A DNA stretch of 45,070 nt from an uncultured Clostridia bacterium (GTDB taxonomy: Bacteria; Bacillota; Clostridia; TANB77; CAG-508), in contig CANRMM010000007.1 in assembly GCA_947631745.1 (NCBI GenBank), positions 1-45,070 of the forward strand. The letters run 5' to 3'. Each line of letters starts with the position of its first letter. Positions within the stretch are counted from its first letter, which is position 1. This document shows, piece by piece, positions 33,433 through 41,430 of the stretch. Below the pieces are notes generated by a model. That model ran no database searches. It had not been told where the DNA came from and saw only the letters and a list, made by a program, of their open reading frames with translations. The position numbers and the translations under genes were made by a program.

Positions 33433-33587
33433 CTTTTCGTAAGTTCCTCCTCAATAAGTTCTCTCCAATTCACTTGATTAGCTTCAAAATCTTTGCAACG
33501 ATATACTGATCTAAAATTCTCATCTTCTAGTCTTAAACAACCTGCACAGTATTTACATATTCCTGGCATATCTTTTAATTGTTTCAT
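33429..33587 (-). CDS. Small cysteine-rich protein
   Basis: The 52-residue protein has four closely spaced cysteines ('CKYCAGC' ... 'RCKDFEAN') compatible with zinc binding. ATG 33587 and a four-base overlap with the next gene support it. Such small Cys proteins are common in phage replication regions. Confidence 0.6.
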   Translation of the reverse strand: MKQLKDMPGICKYCAGCLRLEDENFRSVYRCKDFEANQVNWRELIEEELTKR

Positions 33588-33590
33588 AGG

Positions 33591-33875
33591 CTAGTCCTCT
33601 GGCATTTCATATACTGCTGTTTCTTCTAATACATTTGTATATCCATCTACTTCTGCTGTTCTATATTCTCTATAAGATTGTATTAATTTTTGCAATACTT
33701 CTTTTGCTCTTTCTTCTGTTTGATATATTCCTAATCCTTGTCGCCTTGTACTTGTTTCATAATTTATAGTATAAGGCTCTTCTTCTCCTATTATAGTTGA
33801 ATTTGCAGTAATATCTATATTATCTATATTATCAAAATTTATAATACTATCTTTATCTTGATTTAATATTATCAT
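33591..33875 (-). CDS. Conserved-type phage protein
   Basis: The 94-residue acidic protein has the frequent phage pattern 'LGIYQTEERAKEVLQKLIQSYREY' preceded by a beta-rich part. Function unknown. Confidence 0.5.
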   Translation of the reverse strand: MIILNQDKDSIINFDNIDNIDITANSTIIGEEEPYTINYETSTRRQGLGIYQTEERAKEVLQKLIQSYREYRTAEVDGYTNVLEETAVYEMPED

Positions 33876-33886
33876 TTTATTACCTC

Positions 33887-34237
33887 CTAATCTAAATATG
33901 GAATATGATCCATATTATCTAATTCCATCTTTTCTTGTTCTGTTGTTCTTCTATATACTGCTACAGACTTACCTGTTTCTTCGTCTCTCTTTACGGCACA
34001 CTCTATCAGTTCATGATATTCATTTACAAGTTCTGTTAAACGGGGCCTAGTACAATTCATATCAAATCTTTTAGGCAAGTAAGATCTACTTCTTATTGTT
34101 TCTATCTCTCTTGCTGTCATTTCTTTATCACCTATAATCTCTAGTAACTGCATATATCTTGTTAATCTTTTTGGCTTCATATCTTCAAAGCTCATTTGCC
34201 TTGTTTCATAAGTTATACTATTCATTTGTTTACTCAC
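33887..34237 (-). CDS. Hypothetical DNA-binding-like early protein
   Basis: The 116-residue protein ('RLTRYMQLLEIIGDKEMTAREI' followed by 'FDMNCTRPRLTELV') looks like a winged-helix protein similar to small phage regulators. It overlaps the helicase loader by four bases. Not assigned further. Confidence 0.5.
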   Translation of the reverse strand: MSKQMNSITYETRQMSFEDMKPKRLTRYMQLLEIIGDKEMTAREIETIRSRSYLPKRFDMNCTRPRLTELVNEYHELIECAVKRDEETGKSVAVYRRTTEQEKMELDNMDHIPYLD

Positions 34238-34776
34238 TCTCCTAAACTTTTCAAACTCATTTTGCTTGTTAAATTTTCCATTAGTTCTCTCATTTTAGGT
34301 GGCAATAGTTTCTGTTCTTGCTCATTTTGAATGATGACTTCATACTGCTTTAAGAATTGACCTTTAGTTACAGTATTAACTGTCTCTGAATCACATTGTG
34401 CCAATTCTTTTACTTGTCTAACATTTCCAAAAAATCTTTTTACTTCTGGACTTGCCATATTAAACTCTTCCTCTGTCATATATAGTCCTCGACAAATCAT
34501 TTTAAAAGCTTCATTCCATGCTTCTATAGCTGATTTTTGTGTAGAAGGATTTATTAGATTTACTGCATTTTTTCTAATGTCATGAATAGTAGGAGGATAT
34601 GGACTTTCTATAATACTTTTCTTTACAGCCTGTAAGACAACATCATAATCTAAATCTCCTAAACATTCATACCATGTATTAATCATTAACTCTTTTTGAG
34701 TTTTATCTTTATGAGCAATGCTGTCATAATTACCAGCCAACAAAGTTATTACTTGAATTGTCTCCTTTTTGTTCAT
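34234..34776 (-). CDS. Helicase loader, G39P-like
   Basis: From ATG 34776 the protein has 180 residues. 'MNKKETIQVITLLAGNYDS', 'TWYECLGDLDYDVVLQAVKK' and 'YPPTIHDIRKNA' match loader proteins of the SPP1 G39P type, which bring the DnaB-type helicase to the origin complex. It overlaps the replication initiator gene by 47 bases. The upstream ATG 34809 is not favoured. Confidence 0.75.
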   Translation of the reverse strand: MNKKETIQVITLLAGNYDSIAHKDKTQKELMINTWYECLGDLDYDVVLQAVKKSIIESPYPPTIHDIRKNAVNLINPSTQKSAIEAWNEAFKMICRGLYMTEEEFNMASPEVKRFFGNVRQVKELAQCDSETVNTVTKGQFLKQYEVIIQNEQEQKLLPPKMRELMENLTSKMSLKSLGE

Positions 34777-35530
34777 TGTCTGCCTCCTTCCATAGTTCTT
34801 TGAAATCATCTATACCACCATTATTAGAATTACTATACTTGCCTTCAAGCACATTGGTAGCCTTATCTATTCGCATAAGAAAATCAAAGTCAGCTTTCCA
34901 TTTTCTTTCATTTTTTCCTATAAGAAAATCCGTAGAATTAGCTATTCTACATATTTCTTCAAATTGCTCTTCTGTAAATTCTCTTAAAAAGTTATCTATT
35001 GCTTTTTCTCTTTTTCCTGTAATTTTCTGAATTTGTGGCAAATTTACACAGGTCGAATTGTATATATCTTTTATTCTTATTCTTTTCTCTTCTTTTTCTA
35101 TTCTATTCTTTTCTTTTTCTTTTCTATTAGGAGTGAGTGCTCCGTGATTACTCACTGAATGCTCATTGAATAGTTTATGAATATTAGCATTTGCTTCTTC
35201 AAATGCAGGTATTTTACTAGGTGTAGGTCTATTTATAGTTTGCCATTTATCCCAATTATAAAGGCTATAATAAGTGTTTCCGTCACAAGAGTAAAAAACT
35301 ACGGACATATTAGAGCTTATCTCTGATAAGGTTTTATCTATGTCGGCACTTCTAATACTTTCCTCGTAAGGGAATAAAATAGACTTTAAATAAACGGCAT
35401 TTGCTCTTCCTCTTCCTTCGTCATCTGCATTAGAGAAAAGACCGATAAATACCAATTTGGCTAATGTGCTTAATTTTCCAAAATCTTCACTTTGCCATAT
35501 TCCTGGATCTATCATTCTTTTTCTTGCCAC
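34730..35530 (-). CDS. Phage replication initiator / replisome organiser
   Basis: The 266-residue protein begins 'KRMIDPGIWQSEDFGKLS', the start typical of phage replisome-organiser proteins with a winged-helix N-terminal domain. It has a strongly basic/acidic linker (about 130-155), then a DnaD-like C-terminal part. The purine-rich linker codons and nearby inverted repeats (35131-35170) could hold the replication origin, as in other phages, but I could not find clear iterons. Confidence 0.75.
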   Translation of the reverse strand: MARKRMIDPGIWQSEDFGKLSTLAKLVFIGLFSNADDEGRGRANAVYLKSILFPYEESIRSADIDKTLSEISSNMSVVFYSCDGNTYYSLYNWDKWQTINRPTPSKIPAFEEANANIHKLFNEHSVSNHGALTPNRKEKEKNRIEKEEKRIRIKDIYNSTCVNLPQIQKITGKREKAIDNFLREFTEEQFEEICRIANSTDFLIGKNERKWKADFDFLMRIDKATNVLEGKYSNSNNGGIDDFKELWKEADNEQKGDNSSNNFVGW

Positions 35531-35558
35531 TACTTTTTCTCCTTTCGTTAAAGCTTTT

Positions 35559-35795
35559 TTAATCTATCTTTAAATTCTTTATTGTTTTAATAATATCTTC
35601 AAATTTTAATAAGCAATTATCGTCTATTACATCAAATACTTCGAATCGTGATAAATACTCATGTGTGTCTTTTGATCTAATATTTACCTCTATTTTATTT
35701 TTGTAGCCTTCATAAAGTATTGTTACATAATTGTTTTTTGAAACTTCATTATAAGCTAGAGATAATTTAATTAATTCAAAAAGTTTTTCTTCCAT
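35559..35795 (-). CDS. Hypothetical early protein
   Basis: The 78-residue protein is rich in beta-strands ('NYVTILYEGYKNKIEV..' ) and acidic residues, without recognisable motifs. It has a good ribosome-binding site and lies between the HNH-type gene and the initiator gene. Confidence 0.45.
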   Translation of the reverse strand: MEEKLFELIKLSLAYNEVSKNNYVTILYEGYKNKIEVNIRSKDTHEYLSRFEVFDVIDDNCLLKFEDIIKTIKNLKID

Positions 35796-35809
35796 TTTAC
35801 TTCCTCCTT

Positions 35810-36205
35810 TTACAAATAATTTTTTCCAAATATTTTTATAAAGTTTTCTTTTTTGTATATCTTTTTGAATGCTTTTTGACCAACTTTATGTAGTTTTTCA
35901 TTCAAAGTTTTATCTTTTGGTATCATTTTGTGACATTTTCGACAAATTGGTATTACTAATCCATATTTCATACTCATTTGTCTATTTCTTCCTGCAAAAA
36001 CTTCATGTAATTCTTCTTTCTTTACACCGCAGATATAGCATTTATCTAAATCATTAGTTATAATACTGAATCTATTATTCTCTAATTTAGCTAATTTTTT
36101 ACTTTTCTTTTTTATCTGCTCACTTTTCTGTTCAGTTACTTGTTTCCTCTTAGGTACAGGATTAAAACTATTACTTAAATCTGTTACTAACACATTAACC
36201 ACCAC
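35810..36205 (-). CDS. HNH endonuclease-like protein
   Basis: The 131-residue protein has a basic lysine-rich N-terminal half and 'CYICGVKKEELHEVFAGRNR' with 'LVIPICRKCHKMI' (about residues 56-95), a zinc-containing HNH-type core often found in Firmicutes phages. It overlaps the next gene by 11 bases. Confidence 0.65.
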   Translation of the reverse strand: MVVNVLVTDLSNSFNPVPKRKQVTEQKSEQIKKKSKKLAKLENNRFSIITNDLDKCYICGVKKEELHEVFAGRNRQMSMKYGLVIPICRKCHKMIPKDKTLNEKLHKVGQKAFKKIYKKENFIKIFGKNYL

Positions 36206-36536
36206 TAAAACCTGCTTGTGGATTGCTATATTCTCTGCTAAATTGTGCTTCTAATTCTCTTATTTTTAATTTATAAAAGTTTATTCCTTCTTCAGCACTT
36301 CTCACTAATCCTTCAGCTATGTCTCTTTCATATCTTAATTTAGCGATTTCTTCTTTTCCTCTTGCAATATCTGCTAAATGTGTCACGGCTTGTCCTTCTG
36401 CTCTTAATCTAACAAGCTCTTTTGATAATGTAACTCTGTATTTGTATTCTTTTTTTGCATAATCTTTCTGATATTTCTTATAATTGGTTAAAGTCTTTTG
36501 CAAATCATTCATTGTTTCTTCAATTTCATGCCACAT
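36195..36536 (-). CDS. Coiled-coil early protein
   Basis: The 113-residue protein is almost entirely a charged coiled coil (about residues 5-100) with a Gly-rich end (AGFSGG). It lies next to the SSB-like gene and is of a type common in phage recombination cassettes. Function unknown. Confidence 0.5.
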   Translation of the reverse strand: MWHEIEETMNDLQKTLTNYKKYQKDYAKKEYKYRVTLSKELVRLRAEGQAVTHLADIARGKEEIAKLRYERDIAEGLVRSAEEGINFYKLKIRELEAQFSREYSNPQAGFSGG

Positions 36537-36546
36537 ACTTTACCTC

Positions 36547-37197
36547 CTAAAATGGAAGATCATCATCAGATTCTATTATCTCCATGTCTTTATTTTGTGT
36601 TTCTTCGCTTTTACTTACTTCTTTCTCATATTCTTCTACATACTTATTGAGTCCTGATTCTTCATAATTATCTGCTTTCTTTATTTTTTCTTGTATCCAT
36701 TTTGGTATCTTAATCCAATTATTCCATGTTTCTTCATTTTCAATATCGAAGTAGTATGTATCATCCAATTTTTCTATTTTTGTTCCTTTTGCTAAAGACA
36801 TTATTCCTGCTATATTGTTATACTCTTTTCCATCTTTTTTCTCTAAAATAATTTGTAATTGACATGCTTTATTTAGAACCGTTAATAAATCAAATCCTTT
36901 TAATTCTTCATCATTAAAAGCCTGACCTCTCCATGCTTGTAAGTCTTTCCTTAAGTTACTTTTTTCTCCTAAATTAAAGCCATATTCTTTGCTCATCGTT
37001 CTTGGAAGTTTTTCTCCATTTACTTCTACTTCTTCATTTAAGATATTCCAAATCATCATAAATCTTCTTTGTGTAGTTCCATATGTTTTATTTTGTTGTA
37101 CTCCTAAATCAATTATCGCACTCGAAATGGCTGTATATACTCCTCCTTCTAACTTTGGTATATTTGTTCCACCATTATCACTTGCTATCATACTCAT
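36547..37197 (-). CDS. SSB-like phage replication protein
   Basis: The 216-residue protein has a beta-rich body ('VYTAISSAIIDLG' ... 'RRFMMIWNI' ... 'TYYFDIEN') and an acidic C-terminus ending DDDLPF, the tail used by SSB proteins to bind partners. It is probably a phage single-stranded DNA-binding or annealing-support protein. It follows two very small genes in the same operon. Confidence 0.6.
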   Translation of the reverse strand: MSMIASDNGGTNIPKLEGGVYTAISSAIIDLGVQQNKTYGTTQRRFMMIWNILNEEVEVNGEKLPRTMSKEYGFNLGEKSNLRKDLQAWRGQAFNDEELKGFDLLTVLNKACQLQIILEKKDGKEYNNIAGIMSLAKGTKIEKLDDTYYFDIENEETWNNWIKIPKWIQEKIKKADNYEESGLNKYVEEYEKEVSKSEETQNKDMEIIESDDDLPF

Positions 37198-37199
37198 AA

Positions 37200-37292
37200 T
37201 TATCTTTCCTCTCTTTCTTTACTTTTTATAAAATAATCTTCATAATAATCTCCTGTTAATTCCTCATTTGACATCAAATCTTCATAATCCAT
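37200..37292 (-). CDS. Small acidic protein, 30 residues
   Basis: ATG 37292 is one base after the previous stop and the TAA is two bases before the next start. The 30-residue acidic product (MDYEDLMSNEELTG...) is unlike known families. Spacing in the chain is the main support. Confidence 0.45.
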   Translation of the reverse strand: MDYEDLMSNEELTGDYYEDYFIKSKEREER

Positions 37293-37293
37293 T

Positions 37294-37473
37294 TTATTCA
37301 CCTACATTTTTTCCTCTATTCAATTCAAGCCTTCTCTTAAATTCTTCTTTTAATTCCTTATCTTGTATATAAAGATTATCTTTTTGTTTATCTAAAATAC
37401 TTCTTTCATATACTAATTGTTCAAAAGTGTATTTTTTTATAATCTCACTATATTTCTGTTGTTCTTCTTCCAT
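37294..37473 (-). CDS. Small helical protein, 59 residues
   Basis: The gene starts at ATG 37473 after AAGGAA and reads a charged, all-helical protein ('EEEQQKYSEIIKKYTFEQL...'). It is tightly packed between neighbours. No family is recognised. Confidence 0.5.
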   Translation of the reverse strand: MEEEQQKYSEIIKKYTFEQLVYERSILDKQKDNLYIQDKELKEEFKRRLELNRGKNVGE

Positions 37474-37477
37474 TTCC

Positions 37478-37753
37478 TTATGCCTCCAATCTTTTCTCTA
37501 AATTTTCTTGATAAATAATATCTGCCCATTTCAAATCATCATCTACTTCTACATCTTCATTTACTTCTTCTTTAATCCAGTTTCCACTAAAGAACCAATC
37601 TACTGTTTCTTCTATATTATTTAACTGCTCTAACGTCATTTCTCCATTTTCCCCTTTTGGTGTTACAGTTAATCCTAATATATCTAAAACATATTCTGTA
37701 GCTTCTTCTTCTGGAACTGTTTCATTAGTACGCATGTCTCTATACTGAAACAC
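37478..37753 (-). CDS. Hypothetical acidic early protein
   Basis: The 91-residue acidic protein has a short helix-rich C-terminus (DDLKWADIIYQENLEK). It has a good ribosome-binding site and starts after a 120-base gap that may hold a promoter but shows no clear one. Function unknown. Confidence 0.5.
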   Translation of the reverse strand: MFQYRDMRTNETVPEEEATEYVLDILGLTVTPKGENGEMTLEQLNNIEETVDWFFSGNWIKEEVNEDVEVDDDLKWADIIYQENLEKRLEA

Positions 37754-37876
37754 TTTAAATTCCTCCTTGATTTTTGTTTTTGTTTGTGCTAATATAAATA
37801 CAGAGTTTATATATTTATGAATTTTGAGTTATAGTTCTCTATTAAGTTTGGATATGACATTATAATTAAAAGTGTA

Positions 37877-38152
37877 TTATTTACTGAATTGGTGGTTTGG
37901 AAATAATATACTTTTTATTTTGTTCTGTAGATTTTCTACTGATCCATATTGTGATTTAGATACTTCATTTTTTATTAAAGTTAATTTATTCCATTGTTTT
38001 TCTATTACATCATCTCTATTTTTTATCATCTTTTTTTGATTTAATATTTTTCTTTCTTTTCTATTAATTTTATTGATGAACATATATCCTGCTATTGCCA
38101 TCCCTATAAAAATTCCAAAGAGAACAAGTATTATTTTTTCCATATATTTCAC
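37877..38152 (-). CDS. Membrane-anchored coiled-coil protein
   Basis: The 91-residue protein has one N-terminal membrane segment (residues about 5-25) and a basic cytoplasmic coiled coil. It resembles small anchored phage proteins of unknown role. It lies directly downstream of the excisionase-like gene. Confidence 0.5.
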   Translation of the reverse strand: MKYMEKIILVLFGIFIGMAIAGYMFINKINRKERKILNQKKMIKNRDDVIEKQWNKLTLIKNEVSKSQYGSVENLQNKIKSILFPNHQFSK

Positions 38153-38157
38153 CTCCT

Positions 38158-38445
38158 CTATACAACTCTATTGAGTTCTCTATTAATACGTATTTTTTCA
38201 TAATCAACATTTAATGTTTTACTCTTAGCTTTTCTTTTAATTGGATAAGTCTGAAGCATGTCTATCTGTGCTAATTCTTTCAAATTTTCTGCAAATTCTT
38301 CTACATCCTTTTCATCAAAACGATAGTCTTTACTTCCTATTGGAATATACTTTAATCCTTGTTTTATAAACTTTTTAATTGTTCTATTATCCTTTACTTG
38401 AAAAAATTTTTTTACCTCTTCAGTTGTCAAAAGCCTTCGCTCCAC
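38158..38445 (-). CDS. Excisionase-like winged-helix DNA-binding protein
   Basis: The 95-residue protein begins 'LLTTEEVKKFFQVKDNRTIKKFIKQG', followed by 'IPIGSKDYRFDEKDVEEFA', the pattern of MerR-like helix-turn-helix proteins that include phage excisionases. It is the only candidate Xis in the prophage. It is encoded at the start of the early operon, far from the integrase. It could equally be a transcription regulator. Confidence 0.65.
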   Translation of the reverse strand: MERRLLTTEEVKKFFQVKDNRTIKKFIKQGLKYIPIGSKDYRFDEKDVEEFAENLKELAQIDMLQTYPIKRKAKSKTLNVDYEKIRINRELNRVV

Positions 38446-38551
38446 TTTATCACCTCCTTTACTTATTATTTTTTATTACCTCAACAACTGTTATTATCCC
38501 TAGCAAATCATAGCAACTACAATACTTTAGTTATTTCGCACATAATCTAAT

Positions 38552-38734
38552 TTATTCTTCATTGACTATATCTTCTAAAGTATCACGTTGAGCTAATAAA
38601 TTCCCTTGAAAATCCCAGTATTGATAAATATATCGTACTGGGTCTTCTTGTGTTCCTTTTCCTAATAAAGATATAGTTTCTATAACTTCTATTGCTTTTG
38701 CATTATCTGTGCCTCTTGGTCTCGCTGTTTCCAT
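38552..38734 (-). CDS. Conserved small phage protein
   Basis: The 60-residue protein contains 'GKGTQEDPVRYIYQYWDFQGNLLA', a widespread Firmicutes prophage pattern of unknown function. It faces the plus-strand gene at 38804 across a short region with an operator-like repeat. The 38446-38551 gap below it shows no gene. Confidence 0.65.
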   Translation of the reverse strand: METARPRGTDNAKAIEVIETISLLGKGTQEDPVRYIYQYWDFQGNLLAQRDTLEDIVNEE

Positions 38735-38763
38735 GTTATCCCTCCTTTTCTAGCTTAGTGTTG

Positions 38764-38796
38764 ACCACCTATGTTATAATTTGTTTGGAAGGTGGT
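38764..38796 (+). promoter_or_regulatory. Extended -10 promoter flanked by an inverted repeat
   Basis: An extended -10 TGTTATAAT (38772-38780) has no clear -35. ACCACCT (38764-38770) and AGGTGGT (38790-38796) form an inverted repeat around the start of transcription; the right arm also serves as ribosome-binding site for the gene at 38804. Confidence 0.5.
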
Positions 38797-38803
38797 GATT
38801 GTA

Positions 38804-39196
38804 TTGGAATGGTTTTCTTATGTTATTGCTATTTCTATTGGTTTTTCTTCTATTTTTTCACCTATAATCACAATGTGGTTAAGTAACCGCCATCAAATAA
38901 AAATCAAAGAAATTGATATTTATGAAACAGCTAAACGAAAAGCATTAGAAGATTTTGTCGATATTGCTCAAAAAGTACTTTATTATCCTGATGAATATGA
39001 TATTTTAACTGAATATGCCTGTATAACAAATAGATTATTTATATACTTTTCTGACTTTAATATTGATACCATTCAGCCTTTTGATAAGGCAAGAGCTATG
39101 TCATATAGAGAACATACACCGAGCAATATTCAACATGCTAACCTTGAGTTAACCAAAATTGTTCGAGACCTTGCAAAACAAATAAAAAAATTATAA
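38804..39196 (+). CDS. Membrane-anchored hypothetical protein of the immunity region
   Basis: The likely start is TTG 38804, nine bases after AAGGTGG (GTG 38792 lies inside the ribosome-binding site). About 130 residues: an N-terminal membrane segment (about 4-28), then a cytoplasmic helical domain. It is the only plus-strand gene among minus-strand early genes on its left, so it is separately controlled, perhaps during lysogeny. No family is recognised. Confidence 0.55.
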   Translation: MEWFSYVIAISIGFSSIFSPIITMWLSNRHQIKIKEIDIYETAKRKALEDFVDIAQKVLYYPDEYDILTEYACITNRLFIYFSDFNIDTIQPFDKARAMSYREHTPSNIQHANLELTKIVRDLAKQIKKL

Positions 39197-39317
39197 GTAT
39201 TATTGCAATATAAATTCCATATACCCATGTAGTATTTGGATCTATTTTTTTATGCCAATAAATTAAACAACCTATACCTGTTATCGCTAAAATCATCATT
39301 ATTAATATTACTTTCAT
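39138..39317 (-). CDS. Possible two-segment membrane protein, 59 residues
   Basis: ATG 39317 opens a 59-residue frame with two clear hydrophobic segments (about residues 2-21 and 32-51). It overlaps the end of the plus-strand gene by 59 bases. AAGGAG lies 12 bases before the start. The membrane pattern supports it, the overlap counts against it. Confidence 0.4.
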   Translation of the reverse strand: MKVILIMMILAITGIGCLIYWHKKIDPNTTWVYGIYIAIILIIFLFVLQGLEQFWLTQG

Positions 39318-39354
39318 CTTTTCATTATTCTCCTTCTCTAGTCTAGTATATTTC

Positions 39355-39383
39355 TTGAATTGCTCATATTCTTGTTATATAAT
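39355..39383 (+). promoter_or_regulatory. SigA-type promoter
   Basis: TTGAAT (39355-39360), a 17-base spacer and TATAAT (39378-39383) drive the small gene at 39437. An inverted repeat ACTTAAGA / TCTTAAG (about 39392-39420) in the leader may be an operator or hairpin. Confidence 0.75.
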
Positions 39384-39436
39384 CGCCTCATACTTAAGAT
39401 AAGAATTTATTAGTCTTAAGAAAGCGAGGTGTTACT

Positions 39437-39577
39437 ATGTCTAACGAACAACGTGCTCACGATTTAGCTATTGCCATAATTTCTAATCTTGATATCCAAC
39501 CTCAAGAATTTTTTACATATTACAAGAAATACTATTATCAAGCTTTGGAAAGTTTCAATCGTGAGTTTCAAGTATAA
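39437..39577 (+). CDS. Small immunity-region protein, 46 residues
   Basis: The 46-residue protein (MSNEQRAHDLAIAII...) is helical, with an aromatic centre (FFTYYKKYYYQ). It has a strong promoter and the ribosome-binding site GAGGTG. Its last 23 bases overlap the convergent minus-strand gene. Not recognised. Confidence 0.65.
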   Translation: MSNEQRAHDLAIAIISNLDIQPQEFFTYYKKYYYQALESFNREFQV

Positions 39578-39761
39578 ACTTAGCTGCTAAGTGTTCTTGA
39601 TTTAAATGGTATAAAAATAAGTTGTATTCGGAATTTGTAAAATCTAGTTTTGTCATCTGCTGCATAGTTGATAAAGCTAGGTTTTCTATTATTGGTATTC
39701 TTGCTTCTGCTTTTTTTGTTTGTTCTATAAAATTTTCTTTTTTATCATTCAATTTTCTCAC
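39555..39761 (-). CDS. Small hypothetical protein
   Basis: The 68-residue helical protein (MRKLNDKKENFIEQTKKAEAR...) lies downstream of the GIY-YIG gene in the Cro operon. It converges with the 46-residue plus-strand gene. No family is recognised. Confidence 0.5.
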   Translation of the reverse strand: MRKLNDKKENFIEQTKKAEARIPIIENLALSTMQQMTKLDFTNSEYNLFLYHLNQEHLAAKFILETHD

Positions 39762-39769
39762 TTCCTTAT

Positions 39770-40123
39770 CTAGTTTGGTATTTCTGGTTTTCCTTTTATA
39801 ATTTCAAAAGTACCTTTTCTATGATGTTGATCTTTTGTGTTATATCCATATTTTTCATTACATGTTTTGTATAAATCCATATAGTCTATTTCTTTATCTC
39901 TGTTGTTAAAACTTATTCCTGTTTCTAGTTCATAAAACTCAAAAGAATTTTCTCCATATTTATTAAAGTCTTCCTGCATTATTTTATTTGTATGTTTATT
40001 TTTTCTTAATGCTCTTAAATGTATAATTATTCTTTCTCTTGTTGTTTGTTCTGTTCTTCCTATGTATATTTTTTTATTTTCTTTACATCTTATTGCATAA
40101 ATAGTAAATGCTCTATCATCCAC
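39770..40123 (-). CDS. GIY-YIG endonuclease
   Basis: The 117-residue protein has the GIY-YIG core: 'TIYAIRCKENKKIYIGRT' (residues 7-24), then a conserved Arg (about 29) and 'DFNKYGENSFEFYELE' with the conserved Glu. It could be a free-standing homing endonuclease or a repair-type nuclease. It is located between cro and the minus-strand early genes. Confidence 0.82.
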   Translation of the reverse strand: MDDRAFTIYAIRCKENKKIYIGRTEQTTRERIIIHLRALRKNKHTNKIMQEDFNKYGENSFEFYELETGISFNNRDKEIDYMDLYKTCNEKYGYNTKDQHHRKGTFEIIKGKPEIPN

Positions 40124-40165
40124 TACCTTACCTCCTAATTTGTTTCATTTTCTGAAAGTTAGTCT

Positions 40166-40351
40166 TCAAAAAAAAATTTTCTCCACTTTAGCTTTCAAAA
40201 ATTGTGATATTTTTAATGCTTCACTTACTGAAAATTTCACATCTCCATTCTCTTTTTTTAAATAATTACAAGGAGATTTATTTATAACATGAGCCATATC
40301 TTCTAATGTATATCCTTTTTTTTCTCTAATTTCCTTTAGTTTTTCATACAT
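40166..40351 (-). CDS. Cro-like HTH repressor
   Basis: The 61-residue XRE-family protein ('LKEIREKKGYTLEDMAHVINKS') is divergent from the CI-like gene across the operators. It is first in the lytic transcript from the promoter at 40381-40409. A near-perfect operator (40219-40233) lies within the gene, suggesting additional repression. Confidence 0.8.
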   Translation of the reverse strand: MYEKLKEIREKKGYTLEDMAHVINKSPCNYLKKENGDVKFSVSEALKISQFLKAKVEKIFF

Positions 40352-40363
40352 TTTCAGCCCTCC

Positions 40364-40480
40364 TTTCAGTTTCTGAATATATATTATTTCATTTACTGAA
40401 AAATGTCAAGACTTTTTTTAAAAAAAATATTATATTTTTTCATTTACTGAAAACATGTTTGACTTTTTCATAAGATGAAA
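40364..40480. promoter_or_regulatory. Four operators of the lysis/lysogeny switch
   Basis: The 15-bp palindromes of type TTTCA-5-TGAAA are at 40364-40378 (one mismatch), 40387-40401, 40438-40452 and 40466-40480. A fifth, one base different, is inside cro (40219-40233). Those at 40387 and 40466 exactly fill the spacers of the two divergent promoters. Confidence 0.85.
40381..40409 (-). promoter_or_regulatory. Lytic (early) promoter
   Basis: On the minus strand TTGACA (40409-40404), a 17-base spacer and TAATAT (40386-40381) drive cro and the early operon. An operator occupies the whole spacer and another lies over the start site. Confidence 0.85.
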
Positions 40481-40487
40481 GTATAAT
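40459..40487 (+). promoter_or_regulatory. Repressor (lysogeny) promoter
   Basis: TTGACT (40459-40464), a 17-base spacer and TATAAT (40482-40487) drive the CI-like gene at 40511. The operator at 40466-40480 sits in the spacer, so the repressor can also shut off its own gene. Confidence 0.85.
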
Positions 40488-40510
40488 TTTATTGAAAGGT
40501 TGGTATTTAT

Positions 40511-40849
40511 ATGCTTTTTGGAGATAAAATAAAACAATTAAGAATAGAAAAAAATTGGACACAGGAATACGTATGTGAAAAATTAAATATTTCTTCTGGT
40601 GCATTATCAAGATATGAATCAAATATGTATGAACCTAAATCATTAGAATTAATTAAAGATTTTGCGAATCTTTTTAATGTATCAACAGATTATCTCTTAG
40701 GCAAATCAGATATACGCAATCCTGAAGAAATAAAAAAAGTTCCTTTTGCCAATGCAGGAGGACTTGATACAAATGGACTTGATGAAGAAGATTTGAAAGA
40801 ATTACAAAAGCAAGTTGATTATATTAAAAAATTAAAAAGAAGAAATTAA
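40511..40849 (+). CDS. CI-like phage repressor (XRE family)
   Basis: The 112-residue protein has an N-terminal helix-turn-helix ('LRIEKNWTQEYVCEKLNISSGALSRYESN', about 11-39), then 'LFNVSTDYLLGKSD', and a short charged C-terminal helix. It lacks the LexA-type self-cleavage domain, so induction probably depends on cleavage by a separate protease: the ImmA-like protein at 42059-42500 is the candidate, as with ImmR/ImmA of ICEBs1. Confidence 0.85.
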   Translation: MLFGDKIKQLRIEKNWTQEYVCEKLNISSGALSRYESNMYEPKSLELIKDFANLFNVSTDYLLGKSDIRNPEEIKKVPFANAGGLDTNGLDEEDLKELQKQVDYIKKLKRRN

Positions 40850-40868
40850 TCTTAGAAAGAGGTTTTAT

Positions 40869-41372
40869 ATGTACACATATGAAGAATGGAATGAAATTAT
40901 TCGAAAATATAAAAATGATGAAATAAATATAGGAGTGCAATTACCTTTAGCAAGACAGTTTATTATGTCATGCTCTAGTAAACACGTTTTGTGGGTAGCA
41001 ATTATAATGTTTATTATCCCTTGCATAACTTTAATCTGTGCTTTTCTCACATATCACTTTTGGGGTATATTATTTTTAATAGGATTTATTATAACATTTA
41101 TGGGAGTGTGGGGAATGGCTTCATATAATTTTTCAGTTACATCTTCTTTTTTGTTAGGATTTGGAATATTTACAATTGTTTTATTATTTATATCTTCTTT
41201 TAATTTTATACTACCTTTGCTTTTAAGTCTTTTGGATTTTATATTAATTTTTAGTTTTTTTACCAGTGTTGGAAAACATATTATTAATGATTTTGCTTTT
41301 AATGATTATTCTACTTTTTGCTATTTGATAGAAAACAAAGTAATACTTATAAGAAGTAAAAAAACAAGTTGA
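40869..41372 (+). CDS. Multi-pass membrane protein of the lysogeny module
   Basis: The 167-residue protein has four hydrophobic segments (about residues 40-62, 66-85, 92-110, 112-132), with a short N-terminal cytoplasmic part. It stands between repressor and ImmA in the lysogenic transcript, a usual location for superinfection-exclusion or other lysogen-benefit genes. Not recognised. Confidence 0.65.
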   Translation: MYTYEEWNEIIRKYKNDEINIGVQLPLARQFIMSCSSKHVLWVAIIMFIIPCITLICAFLTYHFWGILFLIGFIITFMGVWGMASYNFSVTSSFLLGFGIFTIVLLFISSFNFILPLLLSLLDFILIFSFFTSVGKHIINDFAFNDYSTFCYLIENKVILIRSKKTS

Positions 41373-41430
41373 TTATATAAAATGGAAAAAAGAAAAAAAA
41401 TAACGATAATAAATAACAAAGGAGAAACTT

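Noticed and set aside
28000..38500. Out-of-phase CGG triplets as further frameshift sites
   Set aside because: They span codon boundaries (for example GAC GGA, ACG GTT) in genes whose frames are continuous, so no shift is needed.
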